Positions 28,100 to 36,658 of a stretch of 64,000 nt of DNA are shown here, one piece after another. The notes under the pieces are model-generated. The model saw nothing but the letters and a program-made list of their open reading frames with translations. It did not search any database and was not told the DNA's origin. Origin of the DNA: an uncultured Fidelibacterota bacterium (GTDB taxonomy: Bacteria > Fidelibacterota > Marinisomatia > Marinisomatales > Marinisomataceae). Each line of letters opens with the position of its first letter. Position 1 is the first letter of the stretch. Location of the stretch: positions 33,570 to 97,569 of the forward strand of contig CACKGC010000001.1 of NCBI GenBank assembly GCA_902599655.1, in the 5' to 3' direction. The position numbers were made by a program, and so were the translations under genes.

Positions 28100-29071
28100 T
28101 TACTTACTATTGTTAATTTCCTCAGTCAATTTTGGTACAATTTCAAGAACATCACCAATGACAGCGTAATCAGCAATTTCAAATATAGGAGCATCTTCAT
28201 CTTTATTGATAGCCAACACATTTTTTGAACCCTTCATACCAACTACGTGCTGAATCGCTCCGGAAACACCGCAAGAAAAATATAGCTTAGGAGATACTAC
28301 CTGACCTGAACTACCAACTTGTCTATACGGAGGTAACCAACCCATATCTACTACAGGTCTTGAGGAAGCAACTTCAGCCCCCATTGCATCAGCTAAAGAT
28401 TGCATCGTAGGAAGATTGTCTTCACTTTCAATACCTCTTCCAACAGATAAAATTAATTCTGCTGTTGTTAAATCAACTCCGGTTGATGATTCTTGAAATT
28501 CAGGTTCACTATTTGACTTAATATCACTGTCAGAAAGCTGAACATTAAATTCTTCTACTGAAACAGGAGCTCCCTCCTCAATATCATCGCTTGAAAAAGC
28601 TGCAGATTGAAAACTTAATAAAGCTTGATCAGATGATATTTCAATACTTGTTGCAAGCTTTGCATTAAAAACTTGTTTTGAAAAATGTGGATTACCACTA
28701 TTAAAATCTACAGAAATAATGTCACTAACAAATGGTATACTAAGCTTTGCGCTCACTCTTGGAAGAAAGTCTCTAACCATATAAGAATGACCTACTAAAA
28801 CATATTTTGGTGAAAGTTCACTAATTACATCAGAAAGAACCTTTGAATAGCCGTCTGCGGAATACATATCAATTAAGTCATTTTTTGCTGAAATGAGTTT
28901 ACTAGCTTTGAAATTTTGTGCTTGAGATTTTAACTCATCCACTTTTTCGCCAATGCATAATATGGATAAGTCGCAGTTCAATTCGTTTGCAAACTTTTGT
29001 CCTGCTGCTACTGCTTCCAGACTAAAAGGGTGAATTTTACCTCTCTGGTTTTCTAGAACAACTAATACCAT
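28100..29071 (-). CDS. etfA: Electron transfer flavoprotein alpha subunit
   Basis: ELILSVGRGIES, VASSRPVVDMGWLPPYRQVGSSGQVVSPKLYFSCGVSGAIQHVVGM. Confidence 0.96.
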   Translation of the reverse strand: MVLVVLENQRGKIHPFSLEAVAAGQKFANELNCDLSILCIGEKVDELKSQAQNFKASKLISAKNDLIDMYSADGYSKVLSDVISELSPKYVLVGHSYMVRDFLPRVSAKLSIPFVSDIISVDFNSGNPHFSKQVFNAKLATSIEISSDQALLSFQSAAFSSDDIEEGAPVSVEEFNVQLSDSDIKSNSEPEFQESSTGVDLTTAELILSVGRGIESEDNLPTMQSLADAMGAEVASSRPVVDMGWLPPYRQVGSSGQVVSPKLYFSCGVSGAIQHVVGMKGSKNVLAINKDEDAPIFEIADYAVIGDVLEIVPKLTEEINNSK

Positions 29072-29835
29072 TATATAACCTTTAATTTATTTTTTAATAT
29101 ATCCATTAGCTTAGCTACAATTGTATCTGCATCCCCTTCAATTTTTTCTGTAACTTTCTCATTTTTTGGAACATATAAATTTACAAAGCTTTGTTTTTGA
29201 GGCTCAGCAGAAGATTCAAGAGTATTTAATTCTTTTCTTTTTGCGCCCATAATTCCTTTTAAAGAAGGATAGCGCGGTTCATTAATACCAGACTGAATTG
29301 AGATACTTGAAGGAAAAGGAAGTGTTACCCACTGAAACCATCCTGATTCTAGCTCTCTTTTAACTTTAATCTTATCACCTTCAACTTGAGTTTCTATAGC
29401 AAGTGTAGCTGTTGACATCTCAAGTAGCTCTCCAATTAAAACACCTGTTTGTCCAGAACCCATGTCGTCTGATTGTAAACCGGATAAAATTAAATCAAAG
29501 TTCTCAGATTTTAAATTATCAGCAAAAATTTTTGCAACTGTAAGTGGATCTGTTGTAGAAGACTCATTTTTGATAAATATTCCACGATCAGCACCTTTTG
29601 CTAACCCGTCTTTAATTACTTTTGAAGTGTTATTTTCAGATCCAAGAGTAACAACAACTACTTCAGAATCTCCACCTGCATTTTCTTTAATTTGCAATGC
29701 TTCTTCAAGAGCGTATGAATCACTTTCATTGACAACGTAATTAACAATGGACTCATCAATCCAACTACCTGAGCTATCTACTCTGATAGTGGATTCATAA
29801 CTTGGAATTGCTTTTGTTAATACTGCTATTTTCAT
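29071..29835 (-). CDS. etfB: Electron transfer flavoprotein beta subunit
   Basis: MKIAVLTKAIPS start (ORF track extends upstream); LSGLQSDDMGSGQTGVLIGELL; SIQSGINEPRYPSLKGIMGAKRK. Confidence 0.95.
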   Translation of the reverse strand: MKIAVLTKAIPSYESTIRVDSSGSWIDESIVNYVVNESDSYALEEALQIKENAGGDSEVVVVTLGSENNTSKVIKDGLAKGADRGIFIKNESSTTDPLTVAKIFADNLKSENFDLILSGLQSDDMGSGQTGVLIGELLEMSTATLAIETQVEGDKIKVKRELESGWFQWVTLPFPSSISIQSGINEPRYPSLKGIMGAKRKELNTLESSAEPQKQSFVNLYVPKNEKVTEKIEGDADTIVAKLMDILKNKLKVI

Positions 29836-29912
29836 TTTTTTATTCGAAAACCGACTATTCAGTCTGTTTTTAATATAACTCTTAAAAATTAAATTAAACA
29901 ATCAATAATTAT

Positions 29913-29985
29913 AAAAAAACAGGCTATAAAAGAAAGTTGATAAGCGGGGGAAAGTCTTTCAATCTTTCGCATTTTTTATAGCCTG
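29913..29985 (-). terminator. Extended hairpin plus 7-T tract (intrinsic terminator or attenuator)
   Basis: CAGGCTATAAAA (29920-29931) and TTTTATAGCCTG (29974-29985) form a perfect 12 bp inverted repeat; on the minus strand it is followed by TTTTTTT (29919-29913). Confidence 0.75.
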
Positions 29986-30038
29986 ATAAATTTTCGGTTC
30001 AATCAATTTAGTATTATTATAAAGCTATTGAAAGAATT

Positions 30039-30446
30039 TTATTCAGAATCCTCTGTAGCAAATTTTGTCCAATCACTAGAAACAGCAGACTCATCTATTG
30101 AGGTTGAAGTTTCAGCTGCGACCGTGCTATTCCCTCCAAACTTCGAATCATCTTCATAAATGTTTAAGCTATCTTTTTTAACTTCATATTTGTCTAGTTC
30201 ATATTCCTCATCTTCACTATCTAAGGACTCTTTATCTTGATTATATAAATCTAAATCAAAGAAATCTAAATTTTCTACATGTCCATTTTCCATTAAATAT
30301 TCAAGAAATGGTAAGAAAATTCTTTGCTTTAAATTCATGCCACAGGCTGGGCATTTTAACTTGTCGCCAATATCAGAAGTCTTTACTTCAACGTCACAGC
30401 ATGGAGTTATTACTTCGTCAATACTATTTAAATCAAATGTGCTCAT
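30039..30446 (-). CDS. Zinc-ribbon domain protein, uncharacterised
   Basis: VITPCCDVEV...KLKCPACGMNLK; acidic C-terminal half. Confidence 0.6.
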   Translation of the reverse strand: MSTFDLNSIDEVITPCCDVEVKTSDIGDKLKCPACGMNLKQRIFLPFLEYLMENGHVENLDFFDLDLYNQDKESLDSEDEEYELDKYEVKKDSLNIYEDDSKFGGNSTVAAETSTSIDESAVSSDWTKFATEDSE

Positions 30447-30480
30447 ATTGATTCGAAGATATTATTTGTTTGGTATTGTG

Positions 30481-31248
30481 TCAATCTTTTTTGTAAAGAT
30501 CAAAAAAAGTAGCTTCTATTGAGGAGAAATCAACATTTCTTCTAGACATTACTTTTGAAGCAACATCCTTAAAGTCGTCAAAAGTGATTTTTGAAATCTT
30601 GCCATTGTAATAAAATGAAAAGCTTGGAATATATCTTGGAGGAAAAGATTGTGAGACAATGTTAGATCCCATTTCAATCACTGTTCCTGTATTCAGGTTG
30701 GTACCAATTGATGTTTTTACATGCTCTCCAATGATTGAACCAAAGAAAATGGATTTAGTATCAATTAGTTCTCCATTCCATTTTACTGAAACATGTGAAT
30801 AATTGTTTTTCAAATTACTCGTTGTGGTACCTGCTCCAAGATTAACCCAAGAAGCAATGAAACTGTGCCCCAAAAATCCTTCATGTGCTTTGTTAGAAAA
30901 TGGTTGAAAAATAGAGGTGTGCACCTCACCTTTAACTTTACAATCATGGTTAATTATTGATTTTGAAATATTTGAGTGCGATTTGATTAAGCAGTTATTC
31001 CCAATAAATAAAGGACCATTAAGAACTACAAATGGCTCTACAGTAGCTGAGCTAGAGATAAAAACAGGTCCATTGGATTCATCTATAACAACATTATCAA
31101 TATTGGAATATGAACTTTCAATATTTTTAAAAAAAATTTCAATATTAGCAATCCATTGCCACGGAAATTTAAGACTGTCATCTAAATTATAAACTTTATC
31201 GTTTATAATTAAGTCAGATGATATAATTTTTTTCAAATGTTCTATCAT
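30481..31248 (-). CDS. Left-handed beta-helix (hexapeptide) protein, GlmU C-terminal-like
   Basis: GPVFISSSATVEPFVVLNGPLFIGNNCLIKSHSNISKSIINHDCKVKGEVHTSIFQPFSNKAHEGFLGHSFIASWVNLGAGTTTSNLKNNY. Confidence 0.8.
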   Translation of the reverse strand: MIEHLKKIISSDLIINDKVYNLDDSLKFPWQWIANIEIFFKNIESSYSNIDNVVIDESNGPVFISSSATVEPFVVLNGPLFIGNNCLIKSHSNISKSIINHDCKVKGEVHTSIFQPFSNKAHEGFLGHSFIASWVNLGAGTTTSNLKNNYSHVSVKWNGELIDTKSIFFGSIIGEHVKTSIGTNLNTGTVIEMGSNIVSQSFPPRYIPSFSFYYNGKISKITFDDFKDVASKVMSRRNVDFSSIEATFFDLYKKD

Positions 31249-31748
31249 ATTTTTATAAACTGTTGTATCATTTTAAAAGTTCCTTCTAAATCCTGCTGAT
31301 AATTAGAATCCAATATAACATTATAATATTTTTTGGAATTATCATAATTAAAACCCATTCTTACCTTAGGGTTACTTAGCAAACATAAGTATGCCCCAAA
31401 TCTGCTAAAGTTTGCATTCAAATCAATAATATTTTCAAAATTAAATGTTCTAATTTTATCAATAAAAATATCTCTTGGTAAACCTAATGAATTCATATCA
31501 TTATATGAGTATTGAATTGAATTTTGGATGATCTCATTAGAATAAAAGTTAGAAATAGAATCTTTTAATAGATAATGAACAGTACCTTGAGCTTTAACTG
31601 TAAAAAGTTGCGCCATTTTAAAAGCAATATCATTATCTGGAAGAACAACTAAACTTTCACCATTAAATTTATTAGAATGATCGGAATGATCATCATATTT
31701 TCGATATTTAGTTGCAAGCATTAATTTTTCTTTTAAAGTGAATTCCAT
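31245..31748 (-). CDS. Uncharacterised protein (DUF6913-like, weak)
   Basis: 167 aa, FENIIDLNANFSRFGAYLCLLSNPKVRMGF; 4 bp overlap with the LbH gene. Confidence 0.5.
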   Translation of the reverse strand: MEFTLKEKLMLATKYRKYDDHSDHSNKFNGESLVVLPDNDIAFKMAQLFTVKAQGTVHYLLKDSISNFYSNEIIQNSIQYSYNDMNSLGLPRDIFIDKIRTFNFENIIDLNANFSRFGAYLCLLSNPKVRMGFNYDNSKKYYNVILDSNYQQDLEGTFKMIQQFIKI

Positions 31749-31810
31749 ATCTTTATGTTAATTTAACCATTAATTAGAATATTTAATTTTATAAAGGTTT
31801 AATTTTTATT

Positions 31811-33298
31811 ATGTCAAAAAACAAATTTGGTAAATATCCATTTGAAAAAGGTATCTATAAAAATATGTACCAAGACAAACTGTGGACTATGCGTCAATAT
31901 GCAGGCTTTTCGTCTGTTACTGAATCAAATAAAAGATACTTAAAGCTAATTGAGAATGGGGTAAATGGTTTGTCAGTTGCATTTGACTTACCAACACAGA
32001 TGGGATACGACTCTGATGATGATATGTCTTTTGGCGAAGTAGGAAAATCTGGTGTTCCAATTTCAACTATTGAGGATATGGAACGTCTTTTTGAAAATAT
32101 TAATCTTGAAGATATTTCAGTTTCTATGACAATAAACTCTACAGCTTCCATTTTGTTGGCATTTTATTTTGCAACAGCTAAAAAACGAGGTTATGACTTT
32201 GATGCTCTTCGTGGAACTTTGCAAAATGATATTCTTAAGGAATATATTGCTCGAGGAACTTTCATTTTTCCTGTAGAACCCTCGCTAAGATTAACTTCAA
32301 ATGTTTTTGAATTTTGTCAACACAATCTTTCTAAATGGAATAGTATTTCTATATCAGGATATCACATTCGAGAAGCTGGGAGCACCGCAGTTCAAGAGCT
32401 AGCTTTTACATTTGCTAACGCAATCACATATTTAGAAAAAGCTGAAGAAGATAATCTGGATCTTATTAAACTGACCGAGCAAGTCTCATTTTTTTTCAAT
32501 GCCCACCGAGATTTTTTCGAAGAAGTTGCGAAATTTAGGGCTGCAAGAATTATTTGGGCTAAGATAATAAAGAAAAGATTTAAAATAGATAATGTCAAAT
32601 CTCAATTATGTAGATTTCATGTTCAAACTGGCGGTTCAACACTCACTGCACAACAAATTGATAATAATATAGCTAGAACAACTTTAGAAAGTTTATCAGC
32701 CGTTTTTGGGGGAGCTCAATCAATTCATACAAACGGAAAAGATGAGGCAGTTAGTTTACCCTCAGAAGAAAATGCAACTACCGCTTTAAGAATTCAGCAA
32801 ATAATTGCACATGAAAGTGGAGTAGTGAAATATATTGATCCATTAGGAGATAGTTCTGTTATTAAGGACTTAACTAATAATATTGTTGAAGAAGTAGAAC
32901 TGAAAATTGATGAAATATTTGATAAAGGCGGTATGAAGGCTTTGATTGAAAGAGGAGAAATTCAAAGTGAGATTGAAAAATCTGCATTTGAATTTCAAGA
33001 GGACATTGATTCAAAAAAAACAATCTTTGTTGGAGTAAATAAGTTTATAAATGAAAATGAGATTATTGATTCAGGCACTTCGTTTAAAGATTACTCGGAG
33101 GACAGATTACAACGATTAAATATTTTTAAAGAAAAAAGGGACAATAAAGTTGTAAAAGAATCACTACATGAATTAGTTAATGTCGCCAAAACAAGTAAGA
33201 ATCTAATGCCACAACTTATAACCTGTGTTGAAAATAATTGCACTCTAGGAGAAATAATAATTGCTTTAAAAACAGTTTTTGGTGAATATTTAGAATAA
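31811..33298 (+). CDS. Methylmalonyl-CoA mutase family, catalytic (substrate-binding) subunit without B12 domain
   Basis: RQYAGFSSVTESNKRYLKLIENGVNGLSVAFDLPTQMGYDSDDD; RFHVQTGGSTLTAQQIDNNIARTT; ends NLMPQLITCVENNCTLGEIIIALKTVFGEY. Confidence 0.92.
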   Translation: MSKNKFGKYPFEKGIYKNMYQDKLWTMRQYAGFSSVTESNKRYLKLIENGVNGLSVAFDLPTQMGYDSDDDMSFGEVGKSGVPISTIEDMERLFENINLEDISVSMTINSTASILLAFYFATAKKRGYDFDALRGTLQNDILKEYIARGTFIFPVEPSLRLTSNVFEFCQHNLSKWNSISISGYHIREAGSTAVQELAFTFANAITYLEKAEEDNLDLIKLTEQVSFFFNAHRDFFEEVAKFRAARIIWAKIIKKRFKIDNVKSQLCRFHVQTGGSTLTAQQIDNNIARTTLESLSAVFGGAQSIHTNGKDEAVSLPSEENATTALRIQQIIAHESGVVKYIDPLGDSSVIKDLTNNIVEEVELKIDEIFDKGGMKALIERGEIQSEIEKSAFEFQEDIDSKKTIFVGVNKFINENEIIDSGTSFKDYSEDRLQRLNIFKEKRDNKVVKESLHELVNVAKTSKNLMPQLITCVENNCTLGEIIIALKTVFGEYLE

Positions 33299-33348
33299 TA
33301 CTTGGAACAATTATAAATTAATTTAGTTTTATTTTTTAGGAGGAAATT

Positions 33349-33921
33349 ATGTTACATAAAAACTTAATATTTGTTTTACTTGGATTAATAATGATCAGTT
33401 GTTCAGGAACTGTTCCTAGCGTTGGTAATGAAGTTTCTGTTCAGGAAGCAGAAGAAAGTAATGAAGTCGCGGCAAAACAAGAAGTCTCTGTTGAAACATT
33501 TACTGTGCAAGAGCCAGAATCACAACCATTGCCTGTAACTGTTTTTGAACCATATATGATTAAAAGAGGGGACTTTTTAACTAAAATAGCCTTAAGAGAA
33601 TATGGCGATGCGTCAATGTGGAGAGATATATATTCTTGGAACAAAGATGAAATTGGTGACAATCCTGATCGTTTATATCCATATAACTTTTTATCACTTA
33701 AAAGAGAATCTACTGATGTAAGGGACTGTGAACCTGAGTTTTTTGACTACACAATTCAATCTGGTGATACTGCATGGAACTTAGCACAAAGAGTATACGG
33801 AGATGAATTGGCCTGGGTTATCATTTATGTAGACAATGCTCAATTAATAAAATCAACAGACGGAGTATTGCAACCTGGTACTACATTCAAGATGAGAAAA
33901 AAACTTGATCCTTGCAATTAA
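33349..33921 (+). CDS. LysM-domain lipoprotein
   Basis: Lipobox LIMISCSG; two LysM-like segments (YMIKRGDFLTKIALREYGD; YTIQSGDTAWNLAQRVYGD); aggagg RBS. Confidence 0.88.
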   Translation: MLHKNLIFVLLGLIMISCSGTVPSVGNEVSVQEAEESNEVAAKQEVSVETFTVQEPESQPLPVTVFEPYMIKRGDFLTKIALREYGDASMWRDIYSWNKDEIGDNPDRLYPYNFLSLKRESTDVRDCEPEFFDYTIQSGDTAWNLAQRVYGDELAWVIIYVDNAQLIKSTDGVLQPGTTFKMRKKLDPCN

Positions 33922-34511
33922 TCTTAAAAGATATTGATTTAAAAACTAATTGGATTAAATCTGGAAAAGGGTCTTTTATATATTTTGAAACAATTGATTC
34001 AACTTTAAATATAGCTCTCGATCAACAATATCAAGAAGGCTCTATTGGTAAAATTGTCATAACGGACAATCAAACATCTGGTAAAGGCTCTTATAATAAA
34101 TCTTGGTATAGTGAACCTTATAAAGATTTAACATTTAGTATCATTCTTGGCTCATCAAATAATTTTCAACAAAATTTAATTGATGAAACCTGCTCAGCAA
34201 TAGCAAGAATTCTTAATGAATATCGAATTGAAGCATATCAAAAACCACCTAACGATATATATGTTAAAGATAGAAAAATAGCTGGGATTCTTTTATCTAA
34301 TGTACAGATTGGTAATAGTGAGAATTATCAAGCATTAAGCGTTGGAATTAATATTAATTCTAATATTGAATTAAAAGAGCTAGATATCAATGCTAAAGCA
34401 AATCACACATCTTGTGCAAAAGAATTAGGTAAAGAAATAAAAAGAGAAAAAGTGCTAGTTGAAATTATTGAATTACTTGATAAAACTATTCAAAAGCAGG
34501 TAGATCAGTAA
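33912..34511 (+). CDS. birA: Biotin--protein ligase (catalytic domain only)
   Basis: IYFETIDSTLNIA, TDNQTSGKGSYNKSWYS, KPPNDIYVKDRKIAGILLSN, ALSVGININ. Confidence 0.88.
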   Translation: MQLILKDIDLKTNWIKSGKGSFIYFETIDSTLNIALDQQYQEGSIGKIVITDNQTSGKGSYNKSWYSEPYKDLTFSIILGSSNNFQQNLIDETCSAIARILNEYRIEAYQKPPNDIYVKDRKIAGILLSNVQIGNSENYQALSVGININSNIELKELDINAKANHTSCAKELGKEIKREKVLVEIIELLDKTIQKQVDQ

Positions 34512-35655
34512 TCTTCTGCCCAAGAATCAATGTGTGGATTTCATGCGTTCCTTCATACGTGTAAACCGTTTCAAGATTCATCATATGTCTCATTACTGAA
34601 TAGTCATCCATTATACCATTGGCTCCAAGAATTTCTCTTGCACTCTTAGCACAATCTCTTGCAATGGCTACATTATTTTTCTTTCCAAGGGAAATATGAG
34701 CAAAATCTAATAAGTTCGAATCTTTTAGTTTACCCAATTGAATTGCTAATAATTGCGCTTTGGTAATCTCTTGAACCATTTCAACTAGTTTTTTTTGGGT
34801 CAATTGGAAGCCTGCAATAGGTTTTGAGAACTGTTTTCTGTCCTTACTGTAGGCAAGTGCAACTTCATAACAATCTATTGCTGCTCCTATTGTTCCCCAA
34901 ACAATTGAATATCGGGCTTGAGTCAAACAAGATAATGGACCTTTTAAACCCTCAACTCCTGGCAAACGATTTTTATCAGAAACTCTTACATCTTTCATAA
35001 ATAATTCAGAAGTAATAGATGCTCTTAAACTCATTTTACCATGAATATCGGATGCAGTAAAACCCTCCATTCCTTTTTCAAGTAGAAAACCTCTTACTAT
35101 ACCTTCTTCATCTTTAGCCCAAACTACTGCTACATCTGCAACAGTTCCATTAGTGATCCACATTTTAGATCCATTAATAATCCAGTCATCTCCATCTTTT
35201 ACAGCTTTAGTAGTCATCCCGCCGGGATCAGAGCCATGGTTTGACTCGGTTAAACCAAAACAACCTACAGCTTCTCCGGATGCAAGCTTTGGTAGCCATT
35301 TATCTTTTTGCTCTTCTGTTCCGTATTGAAAAATAGGATACATTACAAGACCGCCTTGAACACTACACACAGATCTTAAACCTGAATCACCTTTTTCTAA
35401 TTCCTGCATAATTAAACCATAAGCAGTACTGCTAATTTCACTACCACCATATTTTTTAGGTAATGTTGCACCAAAAAATCCTAGATCACCCATTTTTGGA
35501 ATTAAATCAACAGGGAATGAACCTTTTTCATAATATTCATTTACCAAAGGCAAAAACTCTTTTGTTACAAATTCGTTTGCTGTTTTTTGAATTAACAGCT
35601 CTTCATCTGTTAAAAGAGTAGTAATGTTGCAAAAATCTGGACCAATATATTTCAT
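34486..35655 (-). CDS. Acyl-CoA dehydrogenase, glutaryl-CoA dehydrogenase-like
   Basis: GCFGLTESNHGSDPGGMTTKA, YEGTHEIHTLILGQKITDLPAF. Confidence 0.9.
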   Translation of the reverse strand: MKYIGPDFCNITTLLTDEELLIQKTANEFVTKEFLPLVNEYYEKGSFPVDLIPKMGDLGFFGATLPKKYGGSEISSTAYGLIMQELEKGDSGLRSVCSVQGGLVMYPIFQYGTEEQKDKWLPKLASGEAVGCFGLTESNHGSDPGGMTTKAVKDGDDWIINGSKMWITNGTVADVAVVWAKDEEGIVRGFLLEKGMEGFTASDIHGKMSLRASITSELFMKDVRVSDKNRLPGVEGLKGPLSCLTQARYSIVWGTIGAAIDCYEVALAYSKDRKQFSKPIAGFQLTQKKLVEMVQEITKAQLLAIQLGKLKDSNLLDFAHISLGKKNNVAIARDCAKSAREILGANGIMDDYSVMRHMMNLETVYTYEGTHEIHTLILGQKITDLPAFE

Positions 35656-35686
35656 AATTTTATGTTGAATTTTATATCAAACTACA

Positions 35687-36466
35687 CTAAAAAAGCAAGT
35701 CTGAAACCCCCTCAAACAATACTGAATTTGTAGCAATAATTGTATCTGTAACAAGTGTTTTTTTTTGATTATAAATAATTTTTTTGTCATTAATCGTTTT
35801 AAACACTCCTCCTGCTTCTGAAACAAGACAATCTCCTGCACATATATCCCATTCATTTTTTGGAGCAATAGTCGTAAAAATATCATAATTACCTGAACTG
35901 ACAAGTGCTAACTTATATGCAACACTACCAATAGGATTAATAGATTTAAAGTCATTACTATATGGCTCCCACTCCTTTCTTTTTACCTCCGATCTACTAA
36001 CCGTTATGGATGCATCTAATAAATTTGTTTTTTGACTGACGTTTACCTTTTTACCATTCAAATAAACTCCTTTATTTTTTTGACATGAAAACATTTCATC
36101 GGTTGCAGGATTATAAATAACACCAACAACAGGGTGTCCCTCATAAACCATAGCGATACTAACAGAAAAATGTGGAATACCCTCAATAAATTCTTTAGTA
36201 CCATCTAAGGGATCAACAATCCAGACTCTATCTTTAATAAGTCTTTCTTCCGTATCAACTGTTTCCTCAGAAAGCCAGCCGTCATTAGGAAATTCCCCGA
36301 TTAAAAAATCAGATAAGTATTCATCAGCTTCATTATCAGCAATTGTAACTGGATTGTCTATTCCTTTCATTTTGACTTTATTATACTCTGACTTATAATA
36401 TTTCATAAGGATTTTTCCAGCATTTCTTGCTGCTACTTTTGCTGCAATTAATTCTTCATTAAACAT
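35687..36466 (-). CDS. Inositol monophosphatase / CysQ-like phosphatase
   Basis: WLSEETVDTEERL, VWIVDPLDGTKEFIEGIPHFSVSIAM, EWDICAGDCLVSEAGG. Confidence 0.9.
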   Translation of the reverse strand: MFNEELIAAKVAARNAGKILMKYYKSEYNKVKMKGIDNPVTIADNEADEYLSDFLIGEFPNDGWLSEETVDTEERLIKDRVWIVDPLDGTKEFIEGIPHFSVSIAMVYEGHPVVGVIYNPATDEMFSCQKNKGVYLNGKKVNVSQKTNLLDASITVSRSEVKRKEWEPYSNDFKSINPIGSVAYKLALVSSGNYDIFTTIAPKNEWDICAGDCLVSEAGGVFKTINDKKIIYNQKKTLVTDTIIATNSVLFEGVSDLLF

Positions 36467-36620
36467 TAGAATAGATAATATGCATTTTAAATGTAAATTT
36501 CGTTAAATTAATATGATTTTGAGGCGTGAAGCTTAAAACAGTTTTTTTATAATTTTTTTTATTTAAAGTAATTTTCTTATAAAATTCTTCTCTCCTCAAC
36601 TCAACAAATAAAATGAAAGA

Positions 36621-36642
36621 AATCAGAAGAATTCTTCTGATT
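36621..36642. repeat. Perfect 22 bp palindrome in the leader of the RNase G/E gene
   Basis: AATCAGAAGAATTCTTCTGATT equals its own reverse complement; folds as a 9 bp stem with AATT loop. Confidence 0.85.
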
Positions 36643-36658
36643 AATGAGGTATATAAAG

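Noticed and set aside
34486-34511. 26 bp overlap of birA and acyl-CoA dehydrogenase 3' ends as a possible frameshift artefact
   Set aside because: Both C-termini look normal and overlap fits the window-wide pattern of zero-gap convergent genes.
35677-35904. 75 aa same-strand ORF overlapping the 3' end of the CysQ-like gene
   Set aside because: Out-of-frame; the main frame contains the conserved EWDICAGDCLVSEAGG motif.
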